Part shown: positions 23,038-29,637 of the stretch, one piece after another
How the letters are laid out: every line of letters begins with the position of its first letter
Numbering within the stretch: the first letter of the stretch is position 1
NCBI GenBank assembly: GCA_903936775.1
Contig: CAIZWU010000258.1
Location: forward strand, 1 to 32,257
DNA length: 32,257 nucleotides
Reading direction: 5' to 3'
Source of the DNA: an uncultured bacterium
GTDB taxonomy: Bacteria; Verrucomicrobiota; Verrucomicrobiia; Verrucomicrobiales; V1-33
Position numbers and translations under genes: made by a program
The notes under the pieces: model-generated
Database searches by the model: none
What the model saw: only the letters and a program-made list of their open reading frames with translations
Told to the model about the DNA's origin: nothing

Positions 23038-25242
23038 ATGGTTTCCCCACCACTCCCATTCATGCTGTTGACGGGTCTCGTCTGCCTGTCGGCGACCCTG
23101 CCGCCGGCGCGGGCCGCCGATGCCTATGAGTCGTATGTAAAAAATTCGGAGGACTTCCGCCCGGTGAAGCAGGACAAGGCATGGGCTTGGCAGGCGTTTC
23201 CTGGGTGGACATTCATGCCCTGGACCTATCAATGGACCATGGGGTTTACCCAGGACTCCGGCCGTTGGAGCGTGGACCACGGCTACAATGGAGCCTTCGT
23301 GGACCGCGATGGGATCGGGGCCGGCGGAGTGAAAACGGGAAGGCTGGACTGGATCAATCAGTTCAAGCTGCGGTTTTATGTCGATCACGCAGCCGACAAG
23401 GGATTGCTGCATTTGTGGGATGGCGATGCGGTGAAGCCTCATCTTGACCAGCTGCACGGCACCGGCGTCCGTCCGGTTCCGCTCAATGAGGCCACCCGCA
23501 GCAGACTGCAGGAGCATCTGCGCAAGAACATCGCTGCGGTGAAGGAGTCGCCTTGGCGCGCCGCGTATGCGCTCGATGATGAACCATCCTGGGGACATTT
23601 TGTCCATCCGGCGATGTGGCAGGTGACGGATGACCCCGCAGCCTATCCGCGGTGGCTCCGGGAGGTCTATGGAGACAAGGCCCCGGTCCGGGAGAAATGG
23701 ATCAGTTATGAGGATCTGCGGGGCCGTCTGGCGGAGTGGAGTGTCAGGGAGTTTGATGCCAGTCCGCTGATGGACCAGTGGAGTTTCAACGATTCATTAT
23801 GGGCCAATACTCTTGGTGGGCTGGTGGAGTATGCCAACAAGCTCGATCCTGCGACGCCCTGTGGTTTCGTGGGAGGGCAGGCCCCCAGTGCCTTTGGGGG
23901 ATATGATTATGCCAAGCTGATGCGCAAGGTGCAGTTTATTGAATCCTACAATCTTGGTTCGTCCCAGGCCATCATCCGCTCCTTCAGTCCCCGGAACGCG
24001 CTTCCGGCGGTGACCAGTCTGTTCCACCGTTCCGTGGACGATACCATCTGGCAAACCTGGTACTACCTCGCCCATGGTAACCGCGGCCACATCGGTTGGG
24101 TGGAAGGCTGGTTCGATGGTCAAACGCCCAAGCCATGGCATGCCCAGGTGGCACCCACCCTGCTTGAAGCCGGGAAAAAAATAGGCCCCCTGATGAGCGG
24201 GGCGGAGTGGAAGCATGATGGGGTGGCGCTTTATTACAGCCATGCCTCCATCCAACTGGGCTGGATTCTCGATGCGGAAGCCCACGGCAAAACATGGACT
24301 AATCGCAATGAAGACGCCCGGCTCAGCAGCAGCGCCCACGTGCGGCAAGCGTGGGAGAACATGCTGCGCGACTCCGGCCTGCAATACAACTATCTCAGTT
24401 ATACCGATGTCATCCAGCGCGGTATTGATCCTGGATATAAAGTCCTCATTCTACCTGCCTGCCTGTGCCTGTCCGATGCGGAAGCCCGTCAGATCCGGGA
24501 TTTCTGCCAGCGGGGCGGCACCGTCATCGCCGACTACCTGCCTGGCCTTTGGGACCAACATGGCAAGGGGCGTGCCAGCGGGGGCGTTCTGGATGACCTG
24601 TTCGGGGTGAGCCATGACCCCGGACTCAAAGCCGGCGATGTGTTCGGGACCCGACTCTGGGTCGAAGTCGATCAGGATGCGAACTACGCGTGGAAAACCC
24701 GTGAGGAATTCCTCACCAATCAGAATACCGCCCTCAAGGATGCCAGTGGGTTCCACCGGGCGGTGCGCACCCTGCCGGTGAATACTTCAAACCGTCATGG
24801 CCGCGGCACTGCGGTGCTGATGAATCTCTCTCCTCAATACTATAATGCCTGCCGGACGGCCGGGGCCGGTCCCGCAGGGCAACGGGAAGTTTTTATGAGC
24901 CATGTGCGGACCGCCGGGATCACCCCTTGGGTGCGCCTCAAAAACACTGGTGACCGTGAACACGGATACGAAATCACTTATTGGACCCAGCCGGGTGCTC
25001 CTGGGCAACCCTCCCGTATCCTCCTTTTTGTCGGCCTGAATCCTGAAATCAGCGGCACCGATCTTGGTGGGGGCAATTCCGTCGGACTGAAGACTGCCAC
25101 GATTCCGGTCACCCTCCAGTTTGATTCCGAGGTGAAGGGATTGCGTGAAGAAAGGACCGGCAAGAACCATGACGTGGGCCGCGAATTTTCCTTCAGCTGG
25201 AAACAGAACGAAACCATCGTGGTTTCCTTCGAGTCGCCATAG
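23038..25242 (+). CDS. Secreted glycoside hydrolase-like protein, GH42/GATase-domain architecture
   Basis: I chose the ATG at 23038 (734 aa), which opens a signal peptide (MVSPPLPFMLLTGLVCLSATLPPARA); an upstream TTG at 23020 adds only six residues. Residues ~45-390 look like a TIM-barrel glycosidase. Candidate catalytic acids are E182 in YALDDEPSWG and E302 in VQFIESYNLG, in the spacing expected for acid/base and nucleophile. Residues ~395-525 (VALYYSHASIQLGW, KVLILPACLCLSDAEA, FCQRGGTVIADYLPG) match the class-I-glutaminase-like trimerisation domain of GH42 beta-galactosidases. A beta-rich C-terminal region follows. A beta-galactosidase-like activity, perhaps on pectic galactan or arabinogalactan, fits the pectate lyase nearby, but the family assignment is by architecture only. 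It ends at a strong terminator. Confidence 0.7.
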   Translation: MVSPPLPFMLLTGLVCLSATLPPARAADAYESYVKNSEDFRPVKQDKAWAWQAFPGWTFMPWTYQWTMGFTQDSGRWSVDHGYNGAFVDRDGIGAGGVKTGRLDWINQFKLRFYVDHAADKGLLHLWDGDAVKPHLDQLHGTGVRPVPLNEATRSRLQEHLRKNIAAVKESPWRAAYALDDEPSWGHFVHPAMWQVTDDPAAYPRWLREVYGDKAPVREKWISYEDLRGRLAEWSVREFDASPLMDQWSFNDSLWANTLGGLVEYANKLDPATPCGFVGGQAPSAFGGYDYAKLMRKVQFIESYNLGSSQAIIRSFSPRNALPAVTSLFHRSVDDTIWQTWYYLAHGNRGHIGWVEGWFDGQTPKPWHAQVAPTLLEAGKKIGPLMSGAEWKHDGVALYYSHASIQLGWILDAEAHGKTWTNRNEDARLSSSAHVRQAWENMLRDSGLQYNYLSYTDVIQRGIDPGYKVLILPACLCLSDAEARQIRDFCQRGGTVIADYLPGLWDQHGKGRASGGVLDDLFGVSHDPGLKAGDVFGTRLWVEVDQDANYAWKTREEFLTNQNTALKDASGFHRAVRTLPVNTSNRHGRGTAVLMNLSPQYYNACRTAGAGPAGQREVFMSHVRTAGITPWVRLKNTGDREHGYEITYWTQPGAPGQPSRILLFVGLNPEISGTDLGGGNSVGLKTATIPVTLQFDSEVKGLREERTGKNHDVGREFSFSWKQNETIVVSFESP

Positions 25243-25297
25243 GAGGGTCGGTTTCCGTCCCGCTCCGGAATTTCAAACTTGTTAGCTGGAAAAAGGA

Positions 25298-25327
25298 AAG
25301 GGCCGGGGAGTGCGCTTCCCGGCCCTT
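25298..25327. terminator. Strong bidirectional intrinsic terminator hairpin
   Basis: Bases 25298-25310 pair with 25315-25327 in a 13-bp, almost perfect, GC-rich stem (AAGGGCCGGGGAG against CTTCCCGGCCCTT, one G-T pair) with a TGCG tetraloop. It lies between the convergent glycosidase gene (stop at 25242) and the modular protein gene (stop at 25350). An A-rich run at 25289-25294 supplies the U-tract for minus-strand transcripts; the plus-strand side is less U-rich. Confidence 0.85.
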
Positions 25328-25349
25328 CATTACTTTGGCTCAGACAATT

Positions 25350-28300
25350 TTAGGGAACGACGCGGACGCGGAGGAAATATCTGGATTCACCCGCTACCGG
25401 GACTTCCGCCAGATCCGTAGAAATGTCCGCTCCGGTGCCGACGATGACATCACCCAGCGGAACCCAGCCGCTCACCAGTCTGGTGCTGGTCTCAATTCGG
25501 TAATTGCGTCCGGTTTTGGACGGGAAGGACACGGAAAGGCCCGTTCCGTTGGGGGTGAGGCCGGTGACCCGCAGGACGTCCGCGGGGTCGGTCGGGTTGG
25601 TGCCGGCGAGGGCTTCCGACGCATCCGATTGGCCATCGCCATCGGTATCCACTTCCGCCACGAATGAACCGAAGGTGACATTCGACAGGGTGATGGACTC
25701 TGTGCCACCTACCGAGACGACTGTGACCACGACCTGGGCCGAGATGATGTCGTCGGGAATAACGCTGGAGAGGGCGAAGGTGTAGTTGGCGGAGTCTTCG
25801 GCATTCAGAAATGCTCCATTCAGTTCATCCTGGTCTTTGTTGGTATTGTAATCGGCGGCATCCACTCCGGTGAACCCGTTTAGGACGCCGTCGCCATTGC
25901 TGTCGAAGTTGGAGATCAGGTTGATCCGTTGTTCGCTGACGCCATTATGCAGGACCAATTCGGCCAACACGGTGTCTGCCGCCTCAAAGTTCGAGCCTGC
26001 GCTGGTGTCGGCTGCCACCAGATCCATCCGGAACTGAACCGAACCGGTGACTCCGGAGAGGTTCACCACCTCTGAGGAGATCTGGGTGCCAGGAGCGGCG
26101 ACGCCTACATTGGTGCTGTGGGCGATGGTGGCTCCATTGGCCGTCCAATTGACTGGCAGCGGAAGGGTGGGGACAATCGGGTTGATGATGCCTCCGAACG
26201 TGGTTAGCCCGAAGATGGACGGAGGGGTAACGATGAGGGTGGCCCGGGCGAGGTCATCCGTGGTGTCGGTGAACGTCAGGGATTTCGGAGACGAACTGAC
26301 CGGGAAGGGGCCGAACTCGGTGGACACTCCATAGTTCCCGCTGGCGGGCACCTCGTTGCCGATCCATCCGGCAGTTCCTCCATTGGTGGCATTGACCGTG
26401 ATGGGGAAGCGGAAGGTATCGTCGTCGGTTGTCACCGTGTTATTGAGGTTACGGGTGACGTTGCCGAGGACCGGCGTGACCACGACGCCGGTGGCCGCCC
26501 GCCCGTAAAAGGTGAGGGCCAGTCCCTTGTCGCTGGAATCGGCGCCACTCTGATGCACTGACACGGCGATCGTATGGGTGCCGGCCGGGATGCTGGGAAC
26601 GGTGGCCACCACATTGCCTCCCGGGAGTGCGGAGAGATCAATGGTATTGATAAGAGTCTCGGCCCGGGCTGCGGAGGCGAGGGCGGCAAAGGTGTCGGTC
26701 CCTGGCATGTTTTCCTTGGCTACCAGGACGCCGTCGAGGTAGATGAAGACCCCGTCGTCGCAGAGCAGATCGAACTTTACATTATCGATCGCCTGAGTGG
26801 TGGTGAAAGTCGTGCGGTAATAGCTGGTGAAGCGGCTGGCGGTGGCTGGCAGAGTGATGGCCGTCCCCACTGGGCCGATGGTGGTGCCTGCGGCCAGACC
26901 ATCAATGCCGCCGACCGCAAAAGGACCGGGGCCTTCGAGGGTCTCGTAGCTTCCGGCTACTCCGCCGGCGCCGAAAGTGGGGCCGTTGTACTGAACGGCG
27001 AAGGCGGATTCAGGGAGAAACCAAGTGGTGTCGAAATTGTCATCAGGACCCTCAGGGCCGTCCGGCAGCACCCCGCCGAGCGGGTTCATCACTTTCCAGG
27101 ACTGGGAATAGGGAATCATTTCGACAGGCGGAATATAACGCGGGGGTTGCACCGTGAAACTTACGGTCCGGACAACATCAATCGAATCCGTCAGGACTAC
27201 CGCCAGAGGTGCGGTGGCTGGGAAGGGGCCAAACGGGGTGGCCGTATTGTAGTTTCCGGCATTCGGCGCTGTGACATTGCTGGTCCACTGGGTGCTCAGG
27301 AAAGTGCCAGTGACGGTCACGTTGAAGGTCATGGTATCGTCACGGGGATCAACCGGCGTGCCATTGTTATTCCGGATGATATCACTGAAAACGGCGGCGA
27401 TGGTACTGGCTGGCGGGGTGACGGTGATGCTGGTGGTAATGCCAGAGTTGATTGACGCTGCAAACTGCACCGTCCTGGTGCCCTCAACGACAGGAAAAGG
27501 TCCAAAGGTCGTGACCACGCCATAGCTGCCGGAGGCGGGGACGGAATTGCTCGTCCAAGTCGATCCGGCGTTGGCGCCGGTAACGTTTACTTTGAAGGTG
27601 AAAGTGTCATCATCGGGCACTCCCGGGGTGCCTGCTTCGTTGCGGACCACATCGGAGACCGAGGCCTCGATCACGGGCTGTCCCACCACTTCGATGCCCG
27701 ACATTTTGAGGGCCAGACCCAAATCGCTGGAGGTGTTCGTACTCTGGTGGACGGAAACCGCGAGAGTGTGCACGCCGGGAGCCAGTCCGGGGACGGTGGC
27801 TATCACGTTGCCCCCGGGGGGCTGCGAGAGATCAATTGTGGTGATCAGCGTTTCCCCGCGGGCAGCGGCCGCCAGCGAGGTGAAGCCCGGAGCCCCCGGC
27901 ATGTTTTCCTGCGCGACCAGATTGCCGTCGAGGTAGATAAAAACACCATCATCGCAGAGCAGGTCAAAGGTCACGAGGCTCATGGGCTGAGTGGTCGTGA
28001 ACGTGGTCCGGTAATAGCTGGTGAGCCGTTTGGGGCTGGCTGGCAGTGTCACGGTGGTGCCCGCCGCCCCCACTGGCTGGCCGGCCGCAATGCCGTCCAC
28101 TCCCCCGACTGCGAAAGGGCCGGGCCCGGTGATGGCCTCGTAGCTTCCTGCGACCCCGTTGGCGCCGAAGTTCGGTCCGTCATATTGAGTGAGGAAGCTG
28201 TCTTCCTTGAGATGCCACGTGTCATCGAAATTGGTGTCCGCGTCCCCGGTTGGGCGGGGCGGCACGACTCCGGCTAGGGGATTCATCAGCTTCCAGCTTT

Positions 28301-29345
28301 GATTGTAGTTCACTAAAGTGGTGAAGGCCGTGGGCGGATTCACGGTGACCGTGGTCTGGCTGGCGGCATTTGCGGCTGTCGTGAAGGTGACAAAGGCCGG
28401 GCCGGCGGCACTGTAAGGCCCCATCGGGGTGGTTACGCCGTAGGCCCCGGTAACGACGGGATTATCGCTGGTCCAAGTCGCTCCCGTATTATTCCCGCTC
28501 AAAGTGACTTTGAACGAGAATTCGTCGTCCGAAACATCGACCGGGGTACCCTTCAGGTCGCGCACCACATCGGTAACCACGGCGTGGATGGTAGAAGTGT
28601 CAGGGTCGAGGGCGGACAGTTCCAAGAGCATTCCCATATCGCTGGAGGTGGCGGCATTGTTGCGGACGGAGACCGCCAAGGTATGCACTCCTGCGGTGAG
28701 TGCTGGCATGGGCACGATGACCTTTACATCGCCGGGGGAGCCTCCTGGCAGGGAATCCGCGACCCGCAATGGGATGGTGAAGCCAAGTTCGGTGTTTGTG
28801 GCATCGGTGGCAAACGAAGTGTAGGTGTCGGTTACGCCATCCGTAACGTTCGCCGTCGCGATGAGAACCCCGTCCAGATAGATGAAACTGCCATCGTCAC
28901 AGATCATCCGGATTGAAGGTTCGATCAGCCCTCCCTCAGGCACGGTGAATCCGGTGCGGTAATATGAGGCGTAACGGTTGCCGGTTGCGGGTAATGTCAG
29001 GGCGGTGCCTGGCGCGGCAATCCCGTCCACCCCACCGTAGGCGAACGGTCCGATGCCGGGTCCAGAGTCCGCACTGTTGGGAATCAAGGGATCCCCGAAA
29101 GTGGCTGCGGAGAAGCTGGGGCCGTCATAGGCGGTCAGAAACTGCGCTTCCGGCAGATACCATGAAGTGTCGAAATCCGGGTCTGGAGTCGTGTCTGCCC
29201 TCGGGGGCAGCGTGCCCATAGGATGCAGGAAGGTCCAGGACTGGTTTTCAGGGATCAGCAACTGCTGCGCCTGACCGCGAAGGCTGAAGGCAAGCGCTGC
29301 GGTGGCGCAGGCGGCAAAGATTGGAAAAGTTGAGGGAAGTTTCAT
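25350..29345 (-). CDS. Giant secreted modular repeat protein (3 PA14/jelly-roll-like + 4 Ig-like modules)
   Basis: The start ATG at 29345 (1331 aa) opens a signal peptide (MKLPSTFPIFAACATAALAFSLRGQAQ); the frame extends upstream to 29453 but that part is not signal-like. Three ~210-residue modules begin at about 32, 346 and 745. Each opens with QSWxxxxPxG, contains 'GPGPFAxGGVDGIAAG', 'SYYRTTFTTTQ' and CDDGVFIYLDG, and closes with 'AGVHTLAVSVHQ'. The pattern resembles PA14/jelly-roll carbohydrate-binding folds. Four Ig-like modules start at about 262, 562, 645 and 957, each with a 'VVRNxxGTPxDxxDDTFTFxVxVTG' motif. The C-terminus has a thrombospondin-3/dockerin-like Ca2+ loop (DTDGDGQSDASEALAGTNP, ~1230) and an end module with SRYFLRVRVVP. 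Likely an exported adhesin or surface-layer-like protein; no enzyme motif seen. Its function is not recognised. Confidence 0.8.
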   Translation of the reverse strand: MKLPSTFPIFAACATAALAFSLRGQAQQLLIPENQSWTFLHPMGTLPPRADTTPDPDFDTSWYLPEAQFLTAYDGPSFSAATFGDPLIPNSADSGPGIGPFAYGGVDGIAAPGTALTLPATGNRYASYYRTGFTVPEGGLIEPSIRMICDDGSFIYLDGVLIATANVTDGVTDTYTSFATDATNTELGFTIPLRVADSLPGGSPGDVKVIVPMPALTAGVHTLAVSVRNNAATSSDMGMLLELSALDPDTSTIHAVVTDVVRDLKGTPVDVSDDEFSFKVTLSGNNTGATWTSDNPVVTGAYGVTTPMGPYSAAGPAFVTFTTAANAASQTTVTVNPPTAFTTLVNYNQSWKLMNPLAGVVPPRPTGDADTNFDDTWHLKEDSFLTQYDGPNFGANGVAGSYEAITGPGPFAVGGVDGIAAGQPVGAAGTTVTLPASPKRLTSYYRTTFTTTQPMSLVTFDLLCDDGVFIYLDGNLVAQENMPGAPGFTSLAAAARGETLITTIDLSQPPGGNVIATVPGLAPGVHTLAVSVHQSTNTSSDLGLALKMSGIEVVGQPVIEASVSDVVRNEAGTPGVPDDDTFTFKVNVTGANAGSTWTSNSVPASGSYGVVTTFGPFPVVEGTRTVQFAASINSGITTSITVTPPASTIAAVFSDIIRNNNGTPVDPRDDTMTFNVTVTGTFLSTQWTSNVTAPNAGNYNTATPFGPFPATAPLAVVLTDSIDVVRTVSFTVQPPRYIPPVEMIPYSQSWKVMNPLGGVLPDGPEGPDDNFDTTWFLPESAFAVQYNGPTFGAGGVAGSYETLEGPGPFAVGGIDGLAAGTTIGPVGTAITLPATASRFTSYYRTTFTTTQAIDNVKFDLLCDDGVFIYLDGVLVAKENMPGTDTFAALASAARAETLINTIDLSALPGGNVVATVPSIPAGTHTIAVSVHQSGADSSDKGLALTFYGRAATGVVVTPVLGNVTRNLNNTVTTDDDTFRFPITVNATNGGTAGWIGNEVPASGNYGVSTEFGPFPVSSSPKSLTFTDTTDDLARATLIVTPPSIFGLTTFGGIINPIVPTLPLPVNWTANGATIAHSTNVGVAAPGTQISSEVVNLSGVTGSVQFRMDLVAADTSAGSNFEAADTVLAELVLHNGVSEQRINLISNFDSNGDGVLNGFTGVDAADYNTNKDQDELNGAFLNAEDSANYTFALSSVIPDDIISAQVVVTVVSVGGTESITLSNVTFGSFVAEVDTDGDGQSDASEALAGTNPTDPADVLRVTGLTPNGTGLSVSFPSKTGRNYRIETSTRLVSGWVPLGDVIVGTGADISTDLAEVPVAGESRYFLRVRVVP

Positions 29346-29524
29346 AGTGTTGGCCGGGGGATCGGGGGGGTATTCCTGCTGATGAAGATTTGAGAGAAAG
29401 GCGTTGAGGGGCAAAAATCCATTCCTTGACGGCTTTTCACAGGCGGGTGCCAAGAGTAATGAGAGAGGGTTTATTGGAAGGACAAGGTATTTTGTGGATG
29501 GTCAGGTTCCCAAATCAAATCAAG

Positions 29525-29561
29525 CACAAGACTGTTTGTGTAACTATTTGGACAGATAGTT
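29525..29561 (-). other. Two small inverted repeats in the leader of the modular protein gene
   Basis: The 292-base gap 29346-29637 is AT-richer than the genes. CACAAG/TTTGTG at 29525-29540 (loop ACTG) and AACTAT/ATAGTT at 29542-29561 (8-base loop) are adjacent dyads about 200 bases before the minus-strand start at 29345. They could be operator sites or a terminator of the upstream gene. No convincing promoter pair was found. Confidence 0.25.
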
Positions 29562-29637
29562 GGGACAAAGGCAACACTTTTCAGACAGCACGCCGCAAAA
29601 TCAGGATAGGAAGCGGTCTGCTCCGAGCTATCCCTGG

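Noticed and set aside
25350..29345. Repeated segments that might suggest a CRISPR or mobile element
   Set aside because: The repeats are in-frame protein modules of unequal length with coding conservation, not short direct repeats with spacers.
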